DNA of 64,000 nucleotides from Hippophae tibetana (taxonomy: Eukaryota; Streptophyta; Magnoliopsida; Rosales; Elaeagnaceae), in contig CM072808.1 in NCBI GenBank assembly GCA_037013495.1, positions 4,999,319-5,063,318 on the forward strand, in the 5' to 3' direction. The notes beneath the pieces were generated by a model. It ran no database searches and was not told the DNA's origin. It saw only the letters and a list, made by a program, of their open reading frames with translations. Shown piece after piece: positions 11,202 through 23,500 of the stretch (the first letter of the stretch is position 1; each line of letters begins with the position of its first letter). Both the position numbers and the translations under genes were made by a program.

Positions 11202-14200
11202 TTTTCATTTTACTTACTTCCGGTTTAATTCAATAGAGCTATAAAAGAGATATTGGTGCCGACCTAGGGTTGTTTATTTATATTTTCAATCAATCTCTAT
11301 TATTAAAAAAAAATAGAGAAGAGAAAAAGAAAGGGAATGTTGTTCAAATTTTCAAAAACAAGAACACATTTGGTAATATATGAGTTACAACTTTCAACCG
11401 AGATAACTTTTGACTCGGGTATTGAAATGACTATTATAATATATCAAATCAAAGCTCTTATCAAATTGCACAATATGCATTGGTCTCACGAGAAAAAATC
11501 GTTTTGTACCCAAAAATATCATTTACATCACTTATATAGTGTTTAAAGTTTTTGACGCACCATTTTCATTTTACTTACTTCCGATTGAATTCAATAGAGC
11601 TATAAAGGAGATATTGGTTCCGACCTAGGGTTGTTTATTTATATTTTCAATCAATCTCTATTATTCAAAAAAAAAATAGAGAAGAGAAAAAGAAAGGGAA
11701 TGTTATTCAAATTTTCAAAAACAAGAAAACATTTGGTAATATATGAGTTACAACTTTCAACCGAGATAACTTTTGACTCGGGTATCGAAATGACTATTAT
11801 AATATATCAAATCGAAGATCGTATCAAATTACACAATATGCCTTGGTCTCACGAGGAAAATCGTTTTGTACCCATATAATATCGTTTACATCACTTATAT
11901 AGTGTTTAAAGTTTTTGACGCACCATTTTCATTTTACTTACTTCCGGTTTAATTCAATATAGCTATAAAGGAGATATTGGTGCAGACATAGGGTTGTTTA
12001 TTTATATTTTCAATCAATCTCTATTATTAAACAAAAATAGAGAAGAGAAAAAGAAAGGGAATGTTGTTCAAATTTTCATTAACAAAAACAAATTTTATAA
12101 ATATGAGTTACAACTTTCAACGGAGATAACTTTGGACCCGGGTATCGAAACGACTATTATAATATATCAAATATAAGATCATATCAAATTACACAATATG
12201 CATTGGGCTCATAAGGAAAATCGTTTTTGTACCCAAATAACATCGTTTACATCACTTATATAGTGTTTAAAGTTTTTGACGCACCATTTTCATTTTACTT
12301 ACTTGCGGTTTAATTCAATGGAGCTATAAAGGAGATATTGGTTGCAACCTAGGGTTGTTTATTTATATTTTCAATCAATCTCTATTATTCAAAAAAAAAT
12401 AGAGAAGAGAAAAAGAAAGGGAATGTTGTTCAAATTTTCAAAAACAAGAACACATTTGGTAATATATGAGTTACAAATTTCAACAGAGATAACTTTTGAC
12501 TCGGGTATCGAAACGACTATTATAATATATCAAATATAAGATCATATCAAATTACACAATATGCATTGGGATCATAAGGAAAATCGTTTTTGTACCCAAA
12601 TAACATCGTTTGCATCACTTATGTAGTGTTTAAAGTTTTTGACGCACCATTTTACTTAATTCCGGTTTAATTCAATGGAACTATAAAGGAGATATTGGTG
12701 CCGACCTAGGGTTGTTTATTTATATTTTCATTCAATCTCTATTATTCAAAAAAAAATAGAGCAGAGAAAAAGAAAGGGAATGTTGTTCAAATTTTCAAAA
12801 ACAAGAACACATTTGGTAATATATGAGTTACAACTTTCAACCGAGATAACTTTTGACTCGGGTATCGAAATGACTATTATAATATATCAAATCGAAGGTC
12901 GTATCAAATTACACAATATGCATTGGTCTAACAAGGAAAATCGTTTTGTACCCAAATAATATCGTTTACATCACTTATATAGTGTTTAAAGTTTTTGACG
13001 CACCATTTTCATTTTACTTACTTCCGGTTTAATCCAATAGAGCTGTAAAGGAGATATTGGTGCCGACCTAGGGTTGTTTATTTATATTTTCAATCAATCT
13101 CTATTATTCAAAAAAAAAATAGAGAAGAGAAAAAAAAGGGAATGTTGTTCAAATTTTCAAAGACAAGAACACATTTGGTAATATATGAGTTACAACTTTC
13201 ATCCGAGATAACTTTTGACTCGGGTATCGAAATTACTATTATAATATATCAAATCAAAGCTCGTATCAAATTACACAATATGCCTTGGTCTCACGAGGAA
13301 AATCGTTTTGTACCCTAATAATATCGTTTACATCACTTATATAGTGTTTAAAATTTTTGACGCACCATTTTCATTTAACTTACTTCCGGTTTAATTCAAT
13401 AGAGCTATAAAGGAGATATTGGTGCCGACCTAGGGTTGTTTATTTATATTTTCAATCAATCTCTATTATTCAAAAAAAAAAATAGAGAAGAGAAAAAGAA
13501 AGGGAATGTTGTTCAAATTTTCAAAAACAAGAACACATTTGGTAATATATGAGTTACAACTTTCAACCGAGATAACTTTTGACTCGGGTATTGAAATGAC
13601 TATTATAATATATCAAATCAAAGCTCTTATCAAATTGCACAATATGCATTGGTCTCACCAGAAAAAATCAATTTGTACCCAAATAATATCATTTACATCA
13701 CTTATATAGTGTTTAAATTTTTTAACGCACCATTTTCATTTTACTTACTTCCGATTTAATTCAATAGAGCTATAAGGGAGATATTGATTATGACCTAGGG
13801 TTGTTTATTTATATTTTCAATCAATCTCTATTATTCAAAAAAAAAATAGAGAAGAGAAAAAGAAAGGGAATGTTGTTCAAATTTTCATTAACAAAAACAC
13901 ATTTTATAAATATGAGTTACAACTTTCAACGGAGATAACTTTGGACCCGGGTATCAAAACGACTATTATAATATATCAAATATAAGATCATATCAAATTA
14001 TACAATATGCATTGGGCTCGTAAGGAAAATCGTTTTTGTACCCAAATAACATCGTTTACATCACTTATATAGTGTTTAAAGTTTTTGACGCACCATTTTC
14101 ATTTTACTTACTTCCGATTTAATTCAATAGAGCTATAAAGGAGATATTGGTTCCGACCTAGGGTTGTTTATTTATATTTTCAATCAATCTCTATTATTCA

Positions 14201-14820
14201 AAAAAAAATAGAGAAGAGAAAAAGAAACGGAATGTTGTTCAAATTTTCATTAACAAAAACACATTTTATAAATATGAGTTACAACTTTCAACGGAGATAA
14301 CTTTGGACCCGGGTATCGAAACGACTATTATAATATATCAAAAATAAGATCATATCAAATTACACAATATGCATTGGGCTCGTAAGGAAAATCGTTTTTG
14401 TACCCAAATAACATCGTTTACATCACTTATATAGTGTTTAAAGTTTTTGACGCACCATTTTCAGTTTACTTACTTCCGATTTAATTCAATAGAGCTATAA
14501 AGAAGATATTGGTTCCGACCTAGGGTTGTTTATTTATATTTTCAATCAATCTCTATTATTCAAAAAAAAAATAGAGAAGAGAAAAAGAAAGGGAATGTTG
14601 TTCAAATTTTCATTAACAAAAACACATTTTATAAATATGAGTTACAACTTTCAACGGAGATAACTTTGGACCCGGGTTTCGAAACGACTATTATAATATA
14701 TCAAATATAAGATCATATCAAATTACACAATATGCATTGGGCTCGTAAGAAAAATCGTTTTTGTACCCAAATGACATCGTTTACATCACTTATATAGTGT
14801 TTAAAGTTTTTGACGCACCA
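11202..14820 (+). repeat. 16-monomer-offset duplication, copy 2
   Basis: Monomers start at 11202, 11563, 11926, 12287, 12650, 13006, 13368, 13733, 14096 and 14458 and correspond in order to 5415 onward, with one unit missing near 14096. Private changes include ATGTAGTG at 12622, TCAAAGACAAG near 13159, TTTAACTTACTT at 13375 and TCAATTTGTACCC near 13670. The last monomer also opens the 5-mer repeat that follows. Confidence 0.9.
14096..14457 (+). repeat. hybrid monomer at the block B / block C junction
   Basis: The left part matches 8308 through the rare GAAACGGAATG marker at about 14225. The right part has GGGTATCG, CAAAAATAAG and AAATAACATCG, as in the fifth monomer of the next region (15906, 17718, 19526). 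Like them, it is followed by a TTTTCA-start unit of the 5-mer register. The switch lies between about 14231 and 14313. This is where one 16-mer monomer is missing and the 5-mer register begins. Confidence 0.75.
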
Positions 14821-16268
14821 TTTTCATTTTACTTACTTCCGATTTAATTCAATAGAGCTATAAAGGAGATATTGGTTCCGACCTAGGGTTGTTTATTTAT
14901 ATTTTCAATCAATCTCTATTATTCAAAAAAAAAATAGAGAAGAGAAAAAGAAAGGGAATGTTGTTCAAATTTTCAAAAACAAGAAAACATTTGGTAATAT
15001 ATGAGTTACAACTTTTAACCGAGATAACTTTTGACTCGGGTATCGAAATGACTATTATAATATATCAAATCGAAGCTCGTATCAAATTACACAATATGCC
15101 ATGGTCTCACGAGGAAAATCGTTTTGTACCCATATAATATCGTTTACATCACTTATATAGGGTTTAAAGTTTTTGACGCACCATTTTCATTTTACTTACT
15201 TCCAGTTTAATTCAATATAGCTATAAAGGAGATATTGGTGCAGACATAGGGTTGTTTATTTATATTTTCAATCAATCTCTATTATTAAAAAAAAATAGAA
15301 AAGAGAAAAAGAAAGGGAATGTTGTTCAAATTTTCATTAACAAAAACACATTTTATAAATATGAGTTACAACTTTCAACGGAGTTAACTTTGGACCCGGG
15401 TATCGAAACGACTATTATAATATATCAAATATAAGATCATATCAAATTAAACAATATGCATTGGGCTCATAAGGAAAATTGTTTTTGTACCCAAATAACA
15501 TCGTTTACATCACTTATATAGTGTTTAAAGTTTTTGACGCACCATTTTCATTTTACTTACTTGCGGTTTAATTCAATAGAGCTATAAAGGAGATATTGGT
15601 GGTAACCTATGGTTGTTTATTTATATTTTCAATCAATCTCTATTATTCAAAAAAAAATAGAGCAGAGAAAAAAAAGGTAATGTTGTTCAAATTTTCAAAA
15701 ACAAGAACACATTTGGTAATATATGAGTTACAACTTTCAACCGAGATAACTTTTGACCCGGGTATCGAAATTACTATTATAATATATCAAATCAAAGCTC
15801 GTATCAAATTACACAATATGCCTTGGTCTCACGAGGAAAATCGTTTTGTACCCTAATAATATCGTTTACATCACTTATATAGTGTTTAATATTTTTGACG
15901 TACAATTTTCATTTTACTTACTTACGGTTTAATTCAATAGAGCTATAAAGAAGATATTGGTGCCGACCTACGGTTGTTTATTTATATTTTCAATCAATCT
16001 CTATTATTCAAAAAACAAATAGAGAAGAGAAAAAGAAAGGGAATGTTGTTCAAATTTTCATTAACAAAAACACATTTTATAAATATGAGTTACAACTTTC
16101 AACGGAGATAACTTTGGACCCGGGTATCGAAACGACTATTATAATATATCAAAAATAAGATCATATCAAATTACACAATATGCATTGGGCTCGTAAGGAA
16201 AATCGTTTTTGTACCCAAATAACATCGTTTACATCACTTATATAGTGTTTAAAGTTTTTGACGCACCA
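14458..16268 (+). repeat. 5-mer higher-order repeat, copy 1
   Basis: Five monomers: 14458 (TTTTCAGTTT, family 2, GTAAGAAAAATCG), 14821 (family 1, AAGAAAAC, CTTTTAACCGAG, CCATGGTCTC, ATAGGGTTTAAAG), 15184 (class y, TAGAAAAGAG, GGAGTTAAC), 15545 (GGTGGTAACCTATGG, GCAGAG) and 15906 (GTGCCGACCTACGG, AAAAAACAAATAG, CAAAAATAAG). Each has markers that recur at the same position in the next copy 1811 bp on. Confidence 0.93.
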
Positions 16269-18080
16269 TTTTCAGTTTACTTACTTCCGATTTAATTCAA
16301 TAGAGCTATAAAGAAGATATTGGTTCCGACCTAGGGTTGTTTATTTATATTTTCAATCAATCTCTATTATTCAAAAAAAAAATAGAGAAGAGAAAAAGAA
16401 AGGGAATGTTGTTCAAATTTTCATTAACAAAAACACATTTTATAAATATGAGTTACAACTTTCAACGGAGATAACTTTGGACCCGGGTTTCGAAACGACT
16501 ATTATAATATATCAAATATAAGATCATATCAAATTACACAATATGCATTGGGCTCGTAAGAAAAATCGTTTTTGTACCCAAATGACATCGTTTACATCAC
16601 TTATATAGTGTTTAAAGTTTTTGACGCACCATTTTCATTTTACTTACTTCCGATTTAATTCAATAGAGCTATAAAGGAGATATTGGTTCCGACCTAGGGT
16701 TGTTTATTTATATTTTCAATCAATCTCTATTATTCAAAAAAAAAATAGAGAAGAGAAAAAGAAAGGGAATGTTGTTCAAATTTTCAAAAACAAGAAAACA
16801 TTTGGTAATATATGAGTTACAACTTTTAACCGAGATAACTTTTGACTCGGGTATCGAAATGACTATTATAATATATCAAATCGAAGCTCGTATCAAATTA
16901 CACAATATGCCATGGTCTCACGAGGAAAATCGTTTTGTACCCATATAATATCGTTTACATCACTTATATAGGGTTTAAAGTTTTTGACGCACCATTTTCA
17001 TTTTACTTACTTCCAGTTTAATTCAATATAGCTATAAAGGAGATATTGGTGCAGACATAGGGTTGTTTATTTATATTTTCAATCAATCTCTATTATTAAA
17101 AAAAAATAGAAAAGAGAAAAAGAAAGGGAATGTTGTTCAAATTTTCATTAACAAAAACACATTTTATAAATATGAGTTACAACTTTCAACGGAGTTAACT
17201 TTGGACCCGGGTATCGAAACGACTATTATAATATATCAAATATAAGATCATATCAAATTACACAATATGCATTGGGCTCATAAGGAAAATTGTTTTTGTA
17301 CCCAAATAACATCGTTTACATCACTTATATAGTGTTTAAAGTTTTTGACGCACCATTTTCATTTTACTTACTTGCGGTTTAATTCAATAGAGCTATAAAG
17401 GAGATATTGGTGGCAACCTATGGTTGTTTATTTATATTTTCAATCAATCTCTATTATTCAAAAAAAAAATAGAGCAGAGAAAAAAAAGGTAATGTTGTTC
17501 AAATTTTCAAAAACAAGAACACATTTGGTAATATATGAGTTACAACTTTCAACCGAGATAACTTTTGACCCGGGTATCGAAATTACTATTATAATATATC
17601 AAATCAAAGCTCGTATCAAATTACACAATATGCCTTGGTCTCACGAGGAAAATCGTTTTGTACCCTAATAATATCGTTTACATCACTTATATAATGTTTA
17701 AAATTTTTGACGTACCATTTTCATTTTACTTACTTCCGGTTTAATTCAATAGAGCTATAAAGAAGATATTGGTGCCGACCTACGGTTGTTTATTTATATT
17801 TTCAATCAATCTCTATTATTCAAAAAACAAATAGAGAAGAGAAAAAGAAAGGGAATGTTGTTCAAATTTTCATTAACAAAAACACATTTTATAAATATGA
17901 GTTACAACTTTCAACGGAGATAACTTTGGACCCGTGTATGGAAACGACTATTATAATATATCAAAAATAAGATCATATCAAATTACACAATATGCATTGG
18001 GCTCGTAAGGAAAATCGTTTTTGTACCCAAATAACATCGTTTACATCACTTATATAGTGTTTAAAGTTTTTGACGCACCA
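16269..18080 (+). repeat. 5-mer higher-order repeat, copy 2
   Basis: Monomers 16269, 16632, 16995, 17356 and 17718 match copy 1 in order, including GTAAGAAAAATCG, CCATGGTCTC, TAGAAAAGAG, CCTATGG and CCTACGG. Differences are few: GGTGGCAAC for GGTGGTAAC, ATATAATGTTT near 17690, and CCCGTGTATGG near 17933. Copies 1 and 2 are closer to each other than either is to copy 3. Confidence 0.93.
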
Positions 18081-19888
18081 TTTTCAGTTTACTTACTTCC
18101 GATTTAATTCAATAGAGCTATAAAGAAGATATTGGTTCCGACCTAGGGTTGTTTATTTATATTTTCAATCAATCTCTATTATTCAAAAAAAAATAGAGAA
18201 GAGAAAAAGAAAGGGAATGTTGTTCAAATTTTCATTAACAAAAACACATTTTATAAATATGAGTTACAACTTTCAACGGAGATAACTTTGGACTCGGGTT
18301 TCGAAACGACTATTATAATATATCAAATATAAGATCATATCAAATTACACAATATGCATTGGGCTCGTAAGGAAAATCGTTTTTGTACCCAAATGACATC
18401 GTTTACATCACTTATATAGTGTTTAAAGTTTTTGACGCACCATTTTCATTTTACTTACTTCCGATTTAATTCAATAGAGCTATAAAGGAGATATTGGTTC
18501 CGACCTAGGGTTGTTTATTTATATTTTCAATCAATCTCTATTATTCAAAAAAAATAGAGAAGAGAAAAAGAAAGGGAATGTTGGTCAAATTTTCAAAAAC
18601 AAGAAAACATTTGGTAATATATGAGTTACAACTTTCAACCGAGATAACTTTTGACCCGGGTATCGAAATGACTATTATAATATACCAAATCGAAGCTCGT
18701 ATCAAATTACACAATATGCCATGGTCTCACGAGGAAAATCGTTTTGTACCCATATAATATCGTTTACATCACTTATATAGGGTTTAAGGTTTTTGACGCA
18801 CCATTTTCATTTTACTTACTTCCAGTTTAATTCAATATAGCTATAAAGGAGATATTGGTGCAGACATAGGGTTGTTTATTTATATTTTCAATCAATCTCT
18901 ATTATTAAAAAAAAATAGAGAAGAGAAAAAGAAAGGGAATGTTGTTCAAATTTTTATTAACAAAAACACATTTTATAAATATGAGTTACAACTTTCAACG
19001 GAGTTAACTTTGGACCCGGGTATCGAAACGACCATTATAATATATCAAATATAAGATCATATCAAATTACACAATATGCATTGGGCTCATAAGGAAAATT
19101 GTTTTTGTACCCAAATAACATCGTTTAAATCACTTATATAGTGTTTAAAGTTTTTGACGCACCATTTTCATTTTACTTACTTGCGGTTTAATTCATTAGA
19201 GCAATAAAGGAGATATTGGTGGCAACCTAGGCTTGTTTATTTATATTTTCAATCAATCTCTATTATTCAAAAAAAAATAGAGCAGAGAAAAAAAAGGGAA
19301 TGTTGTTCAAATTTTCAAAAACAAGAACACATTTGGTAATATATGAGTTAAAACTTTCAACCGAGATAACTTTTGACCCGGGTATCGAAATTACTATTAT
19401 AATATATCAAATCAAAGCTCGTATCAAATTACACAATATGCCTTGGTCTCACGAGGAAAATCGTTTTGTACCCTAATAATATCGTTTACATCACTTATAT
19501 AGTGTTTAATATTTTTGACGTACCATTTTCATTTTACTTACTTACGGTTTAATTCAATAGAGCTATAAAGAAGATATTGGTGCCGACCTACGGTTGTTTA
19601 TTTATATTTTCAATCAATCTCTATTATTCAAAAAACAAATAGAGAAGAGAAAAAGAAAGGGAATGTTGTTCAAATTTTCATTAACAAAAACACATTTTAT
19701 AAATATGAGTTACAACTTTCAACGGAGATAACTTTGGACCCGGGTATCGAAACGACTATTATAATATATCAAAAATAAGATCATATCAAATTACACAATA
19801 TGCATTGGGCTCGTAAGGAAAATCGTTTTTGTACCCAAATAACATCGTTTACATCACTTATATAGTGTTTAAAGTTTTTGACGCACCA
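18081..19888 (+). repeat. 5-mer higher-order repeat, copy 3
   Basis: Monomers 18081, 18443, 18804, 19165 and 19526 follow the same order. This copy has its own changes: GGACTCGGG in the first unit, GTTGGTCAAATT and ATATACCAAATCG in the second, TTTAAGGTTTTTG at the second unit's end, and TTCATTAGAGCAATAAAGG, CCTAGGCTTG and GAGTTAAAACTTTC in the fourth. The fourth unit has CCTAGG where copies 1 and 2 have CCTATGG. Confidence 0.92.
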
Positions 19889-21334
19889 TTTTCATTTTAC
19901 TTACTTCCGATTTAATTCAATAGAGCTATAAAGGAGATATTGGTTCCGACCTAGGGTTGTTTATTTATATTTTCAATCAATCTCTATTATTCAAAAAAAA
20001 ATAGAGAAGAGAAAAAGAAAGGGAATGTTGTTCAAATTTTCATTAACAAAAACACATTTTATAAATATGAGTTACAACTTTCAACGGAGATAACTTTGGA
20101 CCCGGGTTTCGAAACCACTATTATAATATATCAAATATAAGATCATATCAAATTACACAATATGCATTGGGCTCGAAAGGAAAATCGTTTTTGTACCCAA
20201 ATGACATCGTTTACATCACTTATATAGTGTTTAAAGTTTTTGACGCACCATTTTCATTTTACTTACTTCCGATTTAATTCAATAGAGCTATAAAGGAGAT
20301 ATTGGTTCCGACCTAGGGTTGTTTATTTATATTTTCAATCAATCTCTATTATTCAAAAAAAATAGAGAAGAGAAAAAGAAAGGGAATGTTGGTCAAATTT
20401 TCAAAAACAAGAAAACATTTGGTAATATATGAGTTACAACTTTCAACCGAGATAACTTTTGACCCGGGTATCGAAATTACTATTATAATATATCAAATCG
20501 AAGCTCGTATCAAATTACACAATATGCCATGGTCTCACGAGGAAAATCGTTTTGTACCCATATAATATCGTTTACATCACTTATATAGTGTTTAAAGTTT
20601 TTGACGCACCATTTTCATTTTACTTACTTCTAGTTTAATTCAATATAGCTATAAAGGAGATATTGGTGCAGACATAGGGTTGTTTATTTATATTTTCAAT
20701 CAATCTCTATTATTAAAAAAAAATAGAGAAGAGAAAAAGAAAGGGAATGTTGTTCAAATTTTTATTAACAAAAACACATTTTATAAATATGAGTTACAAC
20801 TTTCAACGGAGATAACTTTGGACCCGGGTATCGAAACGACTATTATAATATATCAAATATAAGATCATATCAAATTACACAATATGCATTGGGCTCATAA
20901 GGAAAATCGTTTTTGTACCCAAATAACATCGTTTACATCACTTATATAGTGTTTAAAGTTTTTGACGCACCATTTTCATTTTACTTACTTGCGGTTTAAT
21001 TCAATAGAGCTATAAAGGAGATATAGGTGGAAACCTAGGGTTGTTTATTTATATTTTCAATCAATCTCTATTATTCAAAAAAAAATAGAGCAGAGAAAAA
21101 AAAGGGAATGTTGTTCAAATTTTCAAAAACAAGAACACATTTGGTAATATATGAGTTACAACTTTCAACCGAGATAACTTTTGACTCGGGTATTGAAATG
21201 ACTATTATAATATATCAAATCAAAGCTCTTATCAAATTACACAATATGCATTGGTCTCACGAGAAAAAATCGTTTTGTACCCAAATAATATCATTTACAT
21301 CACTTATATAGTGTTTAATGTTTTTGACGCACCA
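19889..21334 (+). repeat. 5-mer higher-order repeat, copy 4 (four monomers)
   Basis: Monomers 19889, 20251, 20612 and 20973 match the first four units. GTTGGTCAAATT in the second unit is shared only with copy 3. The fourth unit begins like its counterparts (GGTGGAAACC, GCAGAG) but its right half changes to TATTGAAATGAC, CAAAGCTCTTATC and CGAGAAAAAATCG, so the register ends inside it, at about 21180. No fifth unit follows. Confidence 0.87.
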
Positions 21335-22058
21335 TTTTCATTTTACTTACTTCCGATTTTATTCAATAGAGCTATAAAGGACTTATTGGTTCCGACCTAG
21401 GGTTGTTTATTTATATTTTCAATCAATCTCTATTATTCAAAAAAAAAATAGAGAAGAGAAAAAGAAAGGGAATGTTGTTCAAATTTTCAAAAACAAGAAA
21501 ACATTTGGTAATATATGAGTTACAACTTTCAACCGAGATAACTTTTGACTCGGGTATCGAAATGACTATTATAATATATCAAATCGAAGCTCGTATCAAA
21601 TTACAAAATATGCCTTGGTCTCACGAGGAAAATCGTTTTGTACCCATATAATATCGTTTACATCACTTATATAGTGTTTAAAGTTTTTGACGCACCATTT
21701 TCATTTTACTTACTTCTAGTTTAATTCAATATAGCTATAAAGGAGATATTGGTGCAGACATAGGGTTGTTTATTTATATTTTCAATCAATCTCTATTATT
21801 AAAAAAAAATAGAGAAGAGAAAAAGAAAGGGAATGTTGTTCAAATTTTTATTAACAAAAACACATTTTATAAATATGAGTTACAACTTTCAACGGAGATA
21901 ACTTTGGACCCGGGTATCGAAACGACTATTATAATATATCAAATATAAGATCATATCAAATTACACAATATGCATTGGGCTCATAAGGAAAATCGTTTTT
22001 GTACCCAAATAACATCGTTTACATCACTTATATAGTGTTTAAAGTTTTTGACGCACCA
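21335..22058 (+). repeat. two monomers after the 5-mer block
   Basis: 21335 is family 1 with AAGAAAAC and the odd CTATAAAGGACTTATTGG, where other units have AAAGGAGATATTGG. 21698 is class y and matches 20612, including the unusual TTACTTCTAGTTTAATTC start. The 20612/21698 match gives a local three-monomer offset of 1086 bp. Confidence 0.85.
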
Positions 22059-22780
22059 TTTTCATTTTACTTACTTGCGGTTTAATTCAATAGAGCTATA
22101 AAGGAGATATTGGTGGCAACCTAGGGTTGTTTATTTATATTTTCAATCAATCTCTATTATTCAAAAAAAATAGAGAAGAGAAAAAGAAAGGGAATGTTGT
22201 TCAAATTTTCAAAAACAAGAACACATTTGGTAATATATGAGTTACAAATTTCAACCGAGATAACTTTTGACTCGGATATCGAAACGACTATTATAATATA
22301 TCAAATCGAAGGTCGTATCAAATTACACAATATGCCTTGGTCTCACAAGGAAAATCGTTTTGTACCCATATAATATCGTTTACATCACTTATATAGTGTT
22401 TAAAGTTTTTGACGCACCATTTTCATTTTACTTACTTCCGGTTTAATTCAATATAGCTATAAAGAAGATATTGGTGCAGACATAGGGTTGTTTATTTATA
22501 TTTTCAATCAATCTCTATTATTAAAAAAAAATAGAGAAGAGAAAAAGAAAGGGAATGTTATTCAAATTTTTATTAACAAAAACACATTTTATAAATATGA
22601 GTTACAACTTTCAACGGAGATAACTTTGGACCCGGGTATCGAAACGACTATTATAATATATCAAATATAAGATCATATCAAATTACACAATATGCATTGG
22701 GCACATAAGGAAAATCGTTTTTGTACCCAAATAACATCGTTTACATCACTTATATAGTGTTTAAAGTTTTTGACGCACCA
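22059..22780 (+). repeat. duplicated dimer, copy 1
   Basis: Units 22059 (GGTGGCAAC, GACTCGGATATCG, TCACAAGG) and 22420 (class y with AAAGAAGATATTGG and GTTATTCAAATTTTTATTAAC). GACTCGGATATCG, where other monomers have GACTCGGGTATCG, appears only in these two dimer copies as far as I can see, which ties them together. Confidence 0.9.
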
Positions 22781-23500
22781 TTTTCATTTTACTTACTTGC
22801 GGTTTAATTCAATAGAGCTATAAAGGAGATATTGGTGGCAACCTAGGGTTGTTTATTTATATTTTCAATCAATCTCTATTATTCAAAAAAAATAGAGAAG
22901 AGAAAAAGAAAGGGAATGTTGTTCAAATTTTCAAAAACAAGAACACATTTGGTAATATATGAGTTACAAATTTCAACCGAGATAACTTTTGACTCGGATA
23001 TCGAAACGACTATTATAATATATCAAATCGAAGGTCGTATCAAATTACACAATATGCCTTGGTCTCACAAGGAAAATCGTTTTGTACCCATATAATATCG
23101 TTTACATCACTTATATAGTGTTTAAAGTTTTTGACGCACCATTTTCATTTTACTTACTTCCGGTTTAATTCAATATAGCTATAAAGAAGATATTGGTGCA
23201 GACATAGGGTTGTTTATTTATATTTTCAATCAATCTCTATTATTAAAAAAAAATAGAGAAGAGAAAAAGAAAGGGAATGTTGTTCAAATTTTTATTAACA
23301 AAAACACATTTTATAAATGAGTTACAACTTTCAACGGAGATAACTTTGGACCCGGGTATCGAAACGACTATTATAATATATCAAATATAAGATCATATCA
23401 AATTACACAATATGCATTGGGCTCATAAGGAAAATCGTTTTTGTACCCAAATAACATCGTTTACATCACTTATATAGTGTTTAAAGTTTTTGACGCACCA
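22781..23500 (+). repeat. duplicated dimer, copy 2
   Basis: Units 22781 and 23142 repeat the preceding dimer at a 722-bp offset. The second unit has lost two bases, reading TTATAAATGAGTTAC at about 23311 where the first copy has TTATAAATATGAGTTAC. The first copy reads GGGCACATAAGG near 22700 and this one GGGCTCATAAGG near 23418. Confidence 0.9.
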
